From: Tetraselmis striata
Lineage: Eukaryota > Chlorophyta > Chlorodendrophyceae > Chlorodendrales > Chlorodendraceae
NCBI GenBank assembly: GCA_006384855.1
Contig: VCJN01000841.1
Coordinates: 124,001 to 188,000, forward strand
Direction of reading: 5' to 3'
DNA length: 64,000 bases
Part shown: piece after piece, positions 35,203 through 47,599 of the stretch
Layout: each line of letters opens with the position of its first letter
How positions within the stretch are numbered: the first letter of the stretch is position 1
Notes under the pieces: generated by a model
Databases searched by the model: none
The model's input: only the letters and a program-made list of their open reading frames with translations
Told to the model about the DNA's origin: nothing
Translations under genes and position numbers: made by a program

Positions 35203-38200
35203 TCATGCTCGGACATAAATTGCTCGATGGCCATGTTCCGACCTGCGGGTGTTCAGTGATTGTTCCAGATCCCGCAGCACCTTGCGCCCCTCGGGCCCCA
35301 GCGCCTCACCTGCAGCAACAGCAGTGGAGCCGTCCCGCAGTCAGACCCACTGCCATCTGCCTGCCCTTCCTCCCCACTCAGCACCAGCAGCCATGCAGCA
35401 GGTGAGGGAGGGGCAGGGGAGGGGCCAGCAAGGGGACGCACCGTCCAGCTCCAGGGTTCGGAGCGCCTGGTTGCAGTGCCAGCTGCCGTCACTGCCCTGC
35501 CGCGGGGCCAACGCCTCCGCCAGCGCCTTGGCCCCCTCATCTCCGATCCCATTCACTGCAGCCCCAGCAAGCAGTGCGGTGGCGCCACAGTCAGACTCAT
35601 CGCTAGCCTGCCTCTCCCCACTCAGCCATCAGCAGGGATGCAAGAGGGGAGGGAGGGGCTTGAAGGGGGGTGGTTAGGGGACGCACCGGCCAGGTGCAGG
35701 GTTCGGAGCGCCTGGCTGGAGTCCCAGGTGCCGTCACTGCCCTGCCGCGGGGCCAGCGCCTCCGCCAGCGCCTTCGCCCCCTCATCTGCGATCCCATTCA
35801 CTGCAGCCCCAGCAAGCAGTGTGGTGGCGCCACAGTCAGACTCCGCATCTGCCTGCTCCGCCCCACTCAGCACCAGCAGGCATGCAACCGGGGAGGGAGG
35901 TGCAGGAAAGGGGCTGGCAAGGGGACGCACCCGCCAGGGCCAGGGTTCGGAGCGCCTGGTTGCAGTGCCAGCTGCCGTCGCTGCCCTGCCGCGGGGCCAG
36001 CGCCTCCGCCAGCGCCTTGGCCCCCTCATCTTCGATATCGGTCCCTGCAGCACCAGCAAGCAGTGCGGTGGAGCCGCAGTCAGGCTCATCATCTGCCTTC
36101 CCCTCCCCACTCAGCACCAGCAGGCATGCAGCAGGGGAGGGAGGGGCAGGGTTGGGGCTGGCCAGGGGGCGCACCCCACAGGTCCAGGGTTTGGAGCGCC
36201 TGGTTGCAGTGCCAGGTGCCGTCGCTGCCCTGCCGCGGGGCCAGCGCCCCCGCCAGCGCCTTGGCCCCCTCGCCTCCGATCCCATTCACTGCAGCACCAG
36301 CAAAGCAGTGTGGTGGCGCCACAGTCAGGCTCACCATCTGCCTGCCCCTCCCCACTCAGCACCAGCAGGCATGCAACCAGGGGGGGGGGGGGGGGGGGGC
36401 AGGGAAGGGGACGCACTGGACAGGTCCAGGGTTCGGAGCGCCTGGTTGCAGTGCCAGGTGCCGTCGCTGCCCTGCCGCGGGGCCAGCGCCCCCGCCAGCG
36501 CCTTGGCCCCCTCATCTGTGATCCCATTCACTGCAGCGCCAGCAAAGCAGTGTGGTGGGGCCACAGTCAGACTCACCATCTGCCTGCCCCTCCCCACTCA
36601 GCACCAGCAGGCATGCAGCAGCAGGGGAGGGAGGGGCAGATAAGGGTCCGGCCAGGGGACGCACCGGTCAGGTCCAGGGTTTGGAGCGCCTCGTTGCAGC
36701 GCCAGGTGCCGTCGCTGCCCTGCCGCGGGGCCAGCGCCTCCGCCAGCGCCTTGGCCCCCTCATCTCCGATGTAACCGCCTGAAGCACCAGCAAGCAGTGT
36801 GGCGGCGCTACGGTCGGACTCACCACCATCGGCCTGCCCCTCCCCACTCAGCACCAGCAGGCATGCAACCAGGGGGGGGGGGGGGGGGCAGGGGCAGGGA
36901 AGGGGACGCACCCGCCAGGGTCAGGGTTCGGAGCGCCTGGTTGCAGTGCCAGGTGCCGTCGCTGCCCTGCCGCGGGACCAGCGCCTCCGCCAGCGCTCTG
37001 CATGCCTCCGGAGCCACTTTATAGTCTTACAATTGCATAGAAGCAGGCCGTCAGTCCCGCTGGCGAGCAGCCATGCGGATAGAACCATCATGTAAAGGCT
37101 GCATCTCTGGGAGACAAGGTGCTGTCAGCCGGGCCATTCATCACTCACCCCTTAATGTCAATGAGCAAATGTTGGCATTGAATGACCAAGCACCATCCAG
37201 CGACTGCACGGGTTTCAGCCACGCAGCCACAGCATGCACCACAGCCAACCCGATGCTCTCGTTTTGCCATGATACGCCTGCGGCACAACGTGTTGAGTGT
37301 CACTCACACATCAAGTTGTCAGCCCCTTCAGCCACCAAAGGCACCCATAGCCTCGCACCCATCGATGCAAAATTCGCAAAAGCAAGGAGGTGACCTGCTG
37401 GATACACAAGCTTCAGGCGCGCATTTTCTTGCTTGGCGACATAGTTAGACAGCAGGCTTGCAGCCAGCCACGCGTAGTCCGCCCCCTTGCCATTCTCTCC
37501 CGCCCATGCATGCACCGCGCACAGCACGTCATGGAGACGCCGGCTGTCGATGTTCATGTGTTTCGCCTTTGGAGGGCCCGGCAGGACGGTGAGGCCCAGG
37601 TAGCTGCACGTGCGCTGCATGTTCTCCTCCCTCTCCAGCACCCCTCCGGCCCACAGTATCTGTGCTGCTCGACTTGCCATGCCGCGGAGCCCGGAGCAGG
37701 CGTACTTTCCAGCCTGTTTTCCATCCAGCAGCCACTCCGCCACAGACCTGTGGTCCAGGTGCCACACCCCGGCGCACTGGCTCATATACCCACCCAGCTC
37801 CAGCTCCAGTGAGGTTTCCAGATCCTGCATCAAGCCGCGCCAGCCGGAAAAGCGCACGGTGTCGTACAGGGCCGCCGTTGATAGCGGCTTGGCGCAGGGC
37901 AACGGCGCAACCACGGCCTCCAGGATGGGCTGCAGCTGCTGGAAGGTCTCCAGTGACACTTGTTCCTTGAAGCGCTTCCTGTAGAGCTCACTCAGACCCT
38001 TGGGCAGGCCCTTGGTGTCCGCAAAGTCTGTGCCGCCATTATCCGGCTTGTCCATGCAGTCCAGCGCAAACACAAGCCACCGGAAGCTGATCTCTGCGCG
38101 CTGCAGAAACTCCCCAAGCAGCTCCTCCCTCAACTCCTCCCTCAGGTTCTCCAAAGAGTCATCGCTGCCAACCCGGCTGTCCACGCACGCCTCCAAGCAG

Positions 38201-40364
38201 CGCCTCAGATGTTGTGACCCCTCCAGGCGGCGGTCAAGAAATGTCCGCAAGTCTTTGCAGATGCTGTCATTATGCTGCTCGTCGTCCGAGTTGAGCGATG
38301 CGTCCTTCCACTTGCGGCAGACCAGCCTGTACCGCCAACGGAGGCAGGCAGCCCCAACTCAATCCCAACCTTTTTCTCTGCGGTTCCACCCTCAAGCAGC
38401 TCCATATGTCATTGCCGCAAGAAAGGAATACAATTGACCCAGGAGGTGTGGCGCCGCTTGACCTGCATGCCTCGTCCAGCTGCTGTTTAGCGTCTACGAC
38501 GTCTAGCCTGGATGAGCACACCATCTTCAACCAGGGAAGCTCCCCGCTCAACAACAGCTTGGTCCAGCTCGTGCAGCAGCCCCAGAATGGTGTGGTCAGA
38601 ATCGAGGAGGGCCGCCTCGTCCAGAGCGTCGACCACAATCAGCGCCACCTTGCCGTCCTTCAGGAATCCAGGTCCATCTGTACCATACAGCTCCACAAGA
38701 GGTTTGTGCACAGCAAACTCGATCGCGTCCGAGCAGCCACCGCCCCTCCTCAGCGCCTCTTCTGAAAACATTGCCTGCAGGTTTGAACTGCTCTGCAGCT
38801 CGCGGCAGTACTCTGGGAGGCTGGTGGCCAGCATGCTGGCCAGATTGCAGACAAAGACGGCTGGATTAAGGGATCTCGGCCGGTTGTAGCGACAAAAGTG
38901 TTGCGCCACCACTGTAATATTCTGGCGCCCTCCCGCCTGACTCCAGCCCCCGGCTCCCCAGCAGAGCTCCTCCATTACGACAGACTTGCCGAATCCGGCC
39001 GGTGCAGTCAGCAGGACAGAAGGCCGACCCCCATGATTCAGCTTGTGGAGCAGCTGCTCAATCAGCCACCCACGCTGCACAACAATGCCGGGTTTGCCGT
39101 TGCGTTGCTTGTGTCGGAAGTCATTGGTCAAGAAGGGCTGAAGGAAATTGAGGTCCGCGACAGGGCCCGGCATGGGTGACTCCTGCGCATGCAGCAGAGG
39201 CCCTTGGCTTTTGGGTCGAGCTCATCAAGATGACACCTGCAGCATCAGTTGCATGAACAGACCATGTGCACAAAGCTCCCCACCTTATGGCTCTCAAATA
39301 GGCAGTCCAGCTCCGCAGCTTGCGCAGCACTGCTGAAACTACGAAGCAGGGCTCCCAGGACCTGCAGGCTGTACTCTGCCCTGGAGATACCAAAATACAT
39401 ACCATCCAAGTCGTGCGCAGTGGGGTTGCGCGTCTCACTTACGTATTTATTGACCTTGTTGAACAGATCTCCCGTGATGCGCCTAGATTCGTGCAGGGCC
39501 CCAAGTATTTGCCCAGCCCCAGAGCAGCGGAGTATGTCCACCCCCTGCTGGTGCGCAACGCTCTCCAGGACGCGCTCCACCTGGGTGCAGACATCCTGCA
39601 CGAGCTTTGTTGTGCGATGTTGCAGGGACCCATGGTCCAGCACGCTCTTTCGAGTATTCCACTTCTGCAGGACCCAAGATATGTAGATGGCGGCAACATC
39701 CTGCGATAGTGGCTTCATGCCGCTCTCCAGCCGCTGCACTTCCTCCTCTGCCGCTTGTCTGACCTTCAGCGCCAAGGCAGCAACGCCTGGCTGCAGCGGG
39801 TCCAACTGATTCCGGTCCATCTCCTTGTCCCCCCAGGTCCAGCTCCCCACCTCAGCATCAACTCCCGCGATGCCATTGTCCACCAGCTTGCAGTGGCCAT
39901 CAAACTGCCGCTTCTTCTTCGTGTGTGCCATGGCCAGGCCAGCGTAGCGAACAACGCCGCTGCCTGTTTCCTCTGTCCACGTCCACCATCCCGCGCTCGC
40001 ATTCTTCTGCTTCCATTGCCCTGCAAAGCAAACACTGTGAGCACATTGGCTCGCGCATAACATCTCATTCTGTACGCCTGCAGCCAGGGCATGTCCTCAC
40101 GGGCCCACTCAGGCAGCGCAGTCGGGTGTTTGGGGTATGCGCACCGCCAGACGACGACGCCTTGCCGGTCTTGGTGCTCTCACACGACTGCCCGGTGCTT
40201 GTAGCTGCCCCAGCTGGACTGTGACCGACTGCCACCGGTTCCTCTAGCTTGGACTGTTTGGCCTTTTTCTTTGGGGGCGCCTCCGCCCCTGCCGTCGCCT
40301 CGTCTGCCTCAACCGCGCCGGGCTCCCCGGCCATCCCTGCCAGCTCTGTGCGTGAGTCCGCCAT
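35203..40364 (-). pseudogene. NLR-like gene copy C: HEPN-type + NACHT, frameshifted, seven LRRs
   Basis: Exons parallel copy A: 40364 leftward (exon 1), 40020-39284, 39182-38463, 38326-37395, seven LRR exons 37025-35442, terminal exon 35309-35203. The HEPN-type motif is RNPTAH, Walker A APAGFGKS and Walker B VALIVVDALDEA are intact. Relative to copy A the NACHT exon has one extra base near 38560 (cttggtcc against cttgtcc on the plus strand), so the frame leaves the family sequence after LGLLHELDQ and stops at 38487-38489. The expected product is about 560 aa, without LRRs. Exon 1 is also one base shorter than in A before the donor. An alternative donor ten bases upstream (CTGA|GTGGGC) would restore phase. 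Whether C is dead or makes a truncated HEPN-NACHT protein is open. Confidence 0.8.
35442..37025 (-). repeat. array of seven LRR exon cassettes, copy C
   Basis: Units of about 243 bp lie near 35459, 35702, 35944, 36187, 36430, 36681 and 36925 (word ttcggagcgcctgg or tttggagcgcctgg). Splice signals and phase match arrays A and B. Two introns carry G-runs (about 36380-36398 and 36873-36888). Confidence 0.9.
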
Positions 40365-40397
40365 GCTCCCCCGCTTGCCGGGGCCTGTGCTTCCTCA

Positions 40398-40830
40398 GAC
40401 GACCAACGAGCAGTCAGGGGAGCTAGCTCTACACCACCTGCAGCGGCACTCCCACGGATGTCAGTGCTACCCCTGCTATGTAGAAAAAGGCAAGGGGGGC
40501 GTGTTTGCCTGCTTCAGCGCGACCTAGCGTCCAGCAGACCAGAATCGGCTACCCCTTGCCCCCCCTTGCCCCCCCCCCCCCCCCCCCCCCCCCCGGCCCC
40601 CCAAACCTGACATCCTCCGTGCTCCCTGCACTGAGCCTTGAAAGCAAGGCTACCTTGGTCGAATGCCATATAAAGTATATCTGACACTGTTTTCCTCAAC
40701 TCAGAAGTGCGATATTCAGAGTCCATAAGTGTGCACGGTGGCATGTGCAGAGCAGGCGTGCGGGAGGCGAGGTGTATGGCAACCCTGGACATACACTCCG
40801 CGCCGCCGGGCTACTAGAAAGGGTTTAGAC
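40398..40830. repeat. R2 block remnant at the right edge of unit C
   Basis: Sequence from agctagctctacaccacctg to the C-run at 40571-40594 and on to the ggaggcgaggtgtatggcaa region matches 17925-18300. Compared with unit A, roughly 1 kb between the NLR start and this point is missing, so R2 lies almost against the NLR-C start codon. Confidence 0.7.
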
Positions 40831-42288
40831 TGCTCAGTGCTCACGGGTTTAGACAAACACGGTTTAGGCATGCCGTTACTCGGGGGTGACAGCCTCGTCC
40901 GGCTTTACCCACTGAGCAGCAAGTCGAACACCCGTCGGACGCGCAGACTCTGCTCTTGCCCTTGTGCCCGTGCTGTGCTGCTCTTATCGGCACCCTCCCA
41001 ATCTGCGGTGGTGGCGCAAGGGCACCGTGCGAGCACGGCTTAAAAAAAACGGGGAACCGCGATTTATTGCGGCGCGACGACGGCGGAACATCGCTCTGGA
41101 TATTAACAAGATCTCAATTCAAAAGGGTTGAGACTGCTCACGCACGGCGGCATGCCGTTACTCGGGGGTGACAGCCTCGTCCGGCTTCACCCACTGAGCA
41201 GAAAGTCGGACGTCGGACGGACGTCTGTCGGACGCGCAGACTCTGCCTTTACCCTTGTGCCCGTGCTGTGCTGCTCTAATCGGCATCCTCCCGATGGGCG
41301 GTGGTGGCGCAAGGGCACCGCGCGAGCACGGCTTAAATAAACGGGGAACCGCGATTTATTGCCGCGCGACGACGGCGGAACAGCGCTCTGGATGTTAAGG
41401 ATTAACAAGAACTCAATTCAAAAGGGTTGAGACTGCTCACGCACGGCGGCATGCCGTTTCTCGGGGGTGACAGCCTCGTCCGGCTTTACCGGTTTACCCA
41501 CTGAGCAGAAAGTCGAACACCCGTCGGACGCTCAGGCTCTGCTCCCGCTCTTTTACCCGTGCTGTGCTGCTCTAGTCGGCACCCTCCCGATGGGCGGTGG
41601 TGGCGCAAGGGCACCGCGCGAGCACGGCTTAAATAAACGGGGGACCGCGATTTATGGCCGCCCGACGACGGCGGAACAGCGCTCTGAATATCAACAAGAA
41701 CTCAATTCAAAAGGGTTGAGACTGCTCACGCACGGCGGCATGCCGTTACCTTGGGGTGACCAGCCTCGTCCGGCTTCACCTACTGAGCAGAAAGTCGAGC
41801 ACCCGTCGGACGCGCAGGCTCTGCTCCCGCTCTTTTACCCGTGCTGTGCTGCTCTAGTCGGCACCCTCCCGATGGGCGGTGGTGGCGCAAGGGCACCGCG
41901 CGAGCACGGCTTAAAAAAAACGGGGAACCGCGATTTATTGCCGCCCGACGACGGCGGAACAGCGCTCTGAATATTAACAAGATCTCAATTCAAAAGGGTT
42001 GAGACTGCTCACGCACGGCGGCATGCCGTTACTCGGGGGTGACAGCCTCGTCCGGCTTCACCTGCTGAGCAGAAAGTCGAGCACCCGTCGGACGCGCAGG
42101 CTCTGCTCCCGCTCTTTTACCCGTGCTGTGCTGCTCTAGTCGGCACCCTCCCGATGGGCGGTGGTGGCGCAAGAACACCGCGCGAGTACGGCTTAAAAAA
42201 ACGGGGAACCGCGATTTATTGCCGCCCGACGACGGCGGAACAGCGCTCTGGATGTTAAGGATTAACAAGATCTCAATTCGTCGCGCGA
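40831..42288 (+). repeat. tandem array, five copies of a ~283-300-bp unit
   Basis: Each unit contains ggcatgccgtta (40867, 41150, 41448, 41738, 42021), a gtgacagcctcgtccggctt stretch, a gtcggacgcgcag stretch, cgatgggcggtggtggcgca, and ends with cggggaaccgcgatttatt and caattcaaaagggttgagac. Single diverged units occur in R2 at about 18470-18780 and 30010-30350, so the array probably expanded from R2 sequence in unit C. I see no coding capacity or tRNA-like fold. Confidence 0.88.
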
Positions 42289-43469
42289 AGATGGCTGATG
42301 CTACCAGGTACACTAAAACCAGGTGTACATTGCATGAGATTGCGTCGGGGTCCTGGGCTTGATTGCGGCTCGAGAGCGTGCTCGCTGCCTCATCAGACGG
42401 CGCAGATTCGTCCGCCATACCGTTGCCGAAGCTGCACAGCATGTCTGCGGATCATCACCCTCGCCACATCACGTGCACGGGTGGCCCGGACTGAACACTG
42501 CGTAGTGCATCATTATTATTCGTACATCAGTGCTTTTTGGAGGGGCTGGGCGCCTGGGCCACCCTCAATTGATAAAAACTCAGTATATTACAGTGTTTGC
42601 TCGAAGTGGCCCCTGCCGCACAGTAGTTTTGGCCAGTCTGAGATGCCGGCTCTCGCTTCATCGACATTCAGTATTAATGAGGAAGAGCAGCGAATGCCTC
42701 AGACCTGGCTCAATTCGCGTAGGGTGAGGTGGGCGGGAGCGATTAAAAAGCCGGAACTGAACCGGATCTTGCAGACCTCCTAACTATTTGTAGTGGGATA
42801 GCCGAGGCCCCTACGACCCCCGCGGCCCACAACACCCTGACCTAGTGTCGGTTGATCTTCCTCTTCCGCCACTTCTGCGGTTGTGTCCCCTTTGGAAGGC
42901 AACGCTTCTTCCGCTGGTTCAGCTGTCGCAGCAGCTGTCGGAGGCGTTGCCATGACGTACAGGGAGTACGCTACCTGGTACAGCAGGTAGTTTTAAAAAA
43001 ATTAAAAATTATTCGTAACGCCGCCTGTAAGCGCAGAGCGCGCGAAGCGCGCGGCCGTGCCGCCCCTTCCAATAAAAACATTATTTCGCCACTGTCACCA
43101 CAGCTCCGAAGTCGCCTGAATATATTTTTTCGCCTACGACCGCTGCGGCGCGGGCTCGGGCGTTCCTTCAAGCATCTGACTTGAATACATTGATAACCCA
43201 TTTAGTATATCAGCTAAGTCGCGGCCCTAACACATGGACGTCGGGGACTGTGCGGTTATTAGATCGACGACTAGCTAGGGCAAACGTGGGCTACCTGAGG
43301 GGGCGCATCTTCCACTTGAGTGGAGGTCACTAGCCGCTCGCGATGCCGCTAAACTACAGTAGTATTAAAGGATCGATGTGGGCGCGTTACGGCATCGTCA
43401 GCACGCACTAAAACCTGGAGCATAATTATATTTCCATGCGTATTATAATATGCGTCAAACCCGTTGCCA
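42289..43469. other. unassigned sequence between satellite-like array and retroelement remnants
   Basis: Short open frames with no domain signature. A small A/T-rich patch at 42990-43015 precedes a GC palindromic stretch (agcgcgcgaagcgcgc, about 43037). No gene called. Confidence 0.4.
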
Positions 43470-43870
43470 CGGTACGGTGCGGGTGTCCCCGCGGGGGTTG
43501 TGGCCGGGCTACACATTATGATACAATTACGCACCCGAGTATTTCCCACTGCTGCCCGCCGATTGGCCCGAATTCATGCCAAGCAAGAGCAGCTCCTTGA
43601 ATACTGCCCTGCATGTGGCAGGGTTAAATCTGAGACTATCGAACATATGTTGGTGGAGTGCCCGCAGTGGGGGTATCACCGTCATAATTTGGGGTTGTTA
43701 GTTCCGGAGTTTAGGAATTTCATTAGTAGTAAGGTTATTGCGTCAACACCCGAGGACTTAACTGCCTTTTTGGGGGCGGGGGCCCCCTCCGCCCTTCACG
43801 GCGCCCTGGATTTTACTAGGAATGGGAAAATTTTCCCTATGGCATCCGGCCCTCTCTTACAGTGCCTTGT
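43470..43870 (+). pseudogene. non-LTR (LINE) retrotransposon 3'-end fragment
   Basis: The plus strand reads LRTRVFPTAARRLARI, then YCPACGRVKSETIEHMLVEC followed by PQWGYHR. The CPxCG...ETxEHxLxEC pattern is the C-terminal zinc knuckle found after the reverse transcriptase (and RNase H) of LINE elements. No RT core precedes it in the window. The open frame then runs into unrelated sequence at about 43870. Decayed fragment. Confidence 0.7.
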
Positions 43871-43879
43871 TGTAGCACA

Positions 43880-44705
43880 TGTATCGCACTCCCGAAATGC
43901 TTTGCTCCGCGGGTTGGGGCTTGCATATCACCTACAAGGAGCTCAAGGCTGCGCGGTACGCCGTGCTCACATTCCTCGCGGAGCTGCGAGGTCGACGGGT
44001 GCTGCTCCACAAGGACAACATGGGTGTGGTCCACGTTCTCGCCAACCTCACCTCCCGATCCCCTCTGCTCATGACGGAGCTGCAAAAACTGTGGTTTATC
44101 CTTGACTCCAACGGCATCTCCATCCGTGCGCGCTACATCAAGACCACGGCGAACATTTGGGCTGACCGCCTCAGCCGCGAAATTGACCACGACGACTGGG
44201 CGTTCAACCTACGCCACTTCAACCACATGGGACAACATCCGGGGGCGTCACACCATCGACCGCATCGCTACCATGGATAATACGAGGCTCCCGCGCTACA
44301 AGGCTCCTGCTGGCGTTACCCTTGCAGCAAGGCCACCGACAGCCTGCGCCTCTCCGATGGCGCATGGCGTCGTGAGGACAACTGGTGCAGCCCCCCTGGG
44401 GCCTCATTGACAATCTCGTCATCAAACTTCACACCTGTGGCGGGGCGGCCACCGTCATCGTGCCCTACTAACCCGACCGCGGGTGGCACCATCGCCTCTC
44501 AGAAATGGCATCCGAGGTGGTTGTCTTCCTGCCCTCTTCGCGCCGGGCCGCCTCGGCGTGCGCACTGGCGTCGGTCCTCCTAAGTGGCCAGTGGTCGCCT
44601 TCCGGCTCCCCCTTCGGAGCCGGTACCCGGCCGCGGAACTTGGAACGCCCCTCGTCTGCCCCTCGGACCGGCCGGCGCCCTTCTGCGTCGTGCCCCAAGT
44701 AGATT
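43880..44705 (+). pseudogene. DIRS-type RNase H / methyltransferase-like fragment
   Basis: The frame from 43879 (GWGLHITYKELKAARYAVL, ELRGRRVLLHKDN, NLTSRSPLLMTELQKLW, TTANIWADRLSREI) parallels the RNase H of the intact element at 57.4-57.8 kb. It then shifts frame and continues as HTIDRIATMDNTRLPRY, REDNWCSPPWGLIDNL, AATVIVPY-stop-PDRGW and LGVRTGVGPPKWPVVAFRLP, the same order as the methyltransferase-like part of the intact element. An in-frame TAA replaces the family Trp and at least two frameshifts are present. It is a second, older relative of the YR element, truncated at both ends. Confidence 0.78.
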
Positions 44706-47590
44706 GAGCTCGGCAAACCACACAGCCCGGAAAAAGGGCAATTACTGAGTCAAAATGGGCACATTTCTGGACTCAAAATTACCCCCCCTTAACTCAATTT
44801 TGGACCCCTTTTGGGGGGTGCAAATTTGAGTTACGCCTAGTACTGTACGAATGTACTATGAAACTGAGCTTTGACACATTTCTCTTCTTGCCAACACTGT
44901 ACGAGGTACTATTCACCTAGCTAGTGAAATTGACCTGCACTATGTAATACACATCTGTCCACAGCCCTTTGACGAGATGCGTCGCTACCCTTCCATGCTA
45001 ACCGTTTTTGCCTCGAATGCTACTCCGCCACTGAGCTTTTCACTCATCTACCACTCGCATGCACCCTCGCGCTTGTATTCTTCGAGGCATCTTCACGCTT
45101 TTCGGTGCACAACAACATGGCAGACCGGCCTCGCATAGCAAAACGCGCCTCTGCCCGCTTGCAGAGTCTTGTGCCGGGGGCATATGCGGCTGCACTTGGT
45201 TTTGAACCAACGAGGGCTCTCGACACACTGCTAGTGACCCCCATGGCGCAAGTTTCTCCGCATATGCACTTGCGTTCGGGCAGGAGGGCGTCCCAGGCGC
45301 CAATACCCACGACTCAGCCCAAGAGGCCCCTGCCTGCTGCCGAGCGGTGGGCAACATCGAAGCGGACCGCCATGGCATGCATGGGGCCGGAGATTCGCAG
45401 CCTTCGCCTCACCGTGAGCCTCAGCCTGCTGACCCCCAGCCTCAAGGTGTGCCACCTTTGGACCCTTTCCCAGGAGCGACTCCAACGGTACGCGGACTCG
45501 CATCTTCGCTCGTATCTCTCATCAGGGCGCCGTGGGCTGCGTAAAGCGCACCTCGCCGTTGCGCATCTACTCGACATGAGTGGTGACACCCGCCCCGTTT
45601 CCCACCCGTTTCGTGTTTTCGTCCTTGTCTGCCAACGATCTCTAACACCTCACGATCCGCAGGGGTCAAGGAATCGATCGAGCCGTTGATGAGGGGCTTC
45701 AACTTCGGGCATAGAGCATGTGGCACGCCGTCATCGTCGCATGGCTTCACCGTCGTGTGCGACACGTTGTAATAAATGCCCAACTTTTTCCCGATGATGT
45801 TAACGGCTCGTAGTCTCGCTGCTCATCCGGCATTACTCCGGCAAGCGTAGACCTTCGACGGCGTAGGAAGGATGCCATACGCGCCCGTTAATTTGGCTTG
45901 CATAAAGGGCGTTTGAGGAAAGAAATGCACCCGCGAGCCTTACCTTTGCAGCGCCAGATCGGTGGACGTACCGTCATTTTTCGCTGAAGTCGAGAATATC
46001 AATCTTCAAGTCCTTGTACGACTCCCACTCTCTTATTCCATCGACAACCGGCATTGACCACTCATCATCATGTCCTCCTGACTTCGGAGCTTCGTGTTCT
46101 CGTGACGGGACGCTGGTAGAAAGCTGCGTGCGAGGCGGTAGGCGAGTCGGGGTACGGGTTGGGGTTGTGGCTTTTTGCCCAAACTTTGGCGGCGTCGCAA
46201 GGGCTTCATGGCCTGCGGGCATCCCCCCCTCGAAAGGTAGACGCCTCAGATTGAGCTGGATACTCCCGGTCATTAGGCCCGACGGTTGCTTCCTGTCCAG
46301 CGCTGCCATGTGTTGGAGTCGCACTACTTGGTGGAACCACCGGAACCTCAGCCACGGAGCGGTCGACGAATCTAGCTAGCCAGCAAGCCCCGTGCCGTAT
46401 CGGCACCAAGCGCAGATTCCGTACGCTGCAACATTGACCACGCGCGCTCAGAATTGACCTTCATGTACTTAAACATGCCCTCGATATGCTCGCCATTGGA
46501 CCCCTCCGAATTTGACATGGCTATCAGGTAGGAGGCCTTTGGGGCGCGGCCCAGGCGTGGCGAGTGATCCATGCCGTTGCGAAAACCGTTAACGCCACAA
46601 TATGGAAGCCGCGATCGTGCCACGCAAAGATCCCAGTACTTAATGCAACTGTGCGAAACGCTAAGTTTGTCCTTTCACTACAACGAGGTTTGGGTCACTC
46701 TGCTCGGATTAGGGGCTCAAAAACAGAGCCAAAATCCGAGCATCGTGATACAGTACCTTTGTGCTCGCGTTTTGGCCCCCTCCCGTCACGTGGCCATGCG
46801 ACGATTGTTGACTCGCCGAGCCGCGTACTTTGCGGCAAGTGCATGCATGTGCGAGTACCTGTACATCCCGCGTCGTTGTCGTCCCCGCGTGCCGCGGTCT
46901 TGTCACTGTACCCGCAGTTTTGTGAATCCTTCGACCGTTTTGATCACGTTCTGCCGCTGATGCTCCGCCGCAGCAAGCAGCAAGTCAGCATGCGCGCTAG
47001 TATGGGATACATCCCGCGTCGTCTCCGCGTGACACGGTCATGTCACTGTAGTTTCGTCTAATCCCTCGAACCTTTGATTATGTTTGGCCACTATTGCTGG
47101 CTCCGCCGCGAGCAGGTATTGCGCGCAAGTCATCACATGTGCGCATGCGGCGACCATGGTCGCCGCACGCGCATCAACAGCATCAAAGACATGTGGGTAC
47201 GGGTACTGCCAGTTGTGGCGTCAAGATGAGTAATAAAGCTAGACACCAGGAATCAAGACCGTTGCGGGGCCTTAAAATCTAGGTCCCGCCTCGCGATGAT
47301 CCGACACCGTATTGTCTTTTCTGGTAATGTCGCCGCCTCATCACTTGGAGTCATGCTGCGGCGACACTGCTACCGTGATGTCTCCGCCATCTCGTCGTAA
47401 ACCTCGCCACGAAATCCTACACTTCGCCCCGAAACTTCAGCGAGGGCTTAATTGTAGGTCTTCTGGTGCCCTGTTTGGGACTGCGACCATGGTATGAAAC
47501 CCTAGCCAATCAGGTGCCCTATCGGGTTGAACCACGTAGCGCATTTGCGCCTCCTTCGCCGTCTTCACCATCTGCCAGCCCGTTGGGCTG
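44706..47590. other. unassigned, probably decayed mobile-element sequence
   Basis: Open frames of 80-195 codons occur on both strands (for example 45105-45689 plus, 45974-46324 minus and 46372-46623 minus) but none has a motif I recognise. The minus-strand frames sit downstream of the Ty3/gypsy integrase and could be its 3' end. A degenerate direct repeat of about 147 bp starts at 46862 and 47009 (acatcccgcgtcgt ... tgtcactgta). Confidence 0.4.
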
Positions 47591-47599
47591 CGGATGGTA

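Noticed and set aside
45105-45689. 194-codon plus-strand ORF with a basic N-terminus, considered as a retroelement gag
   Set aside because: No zinc knuckle, no adjacent pol on the same strand, and no recognisable fold; left as unassigned.
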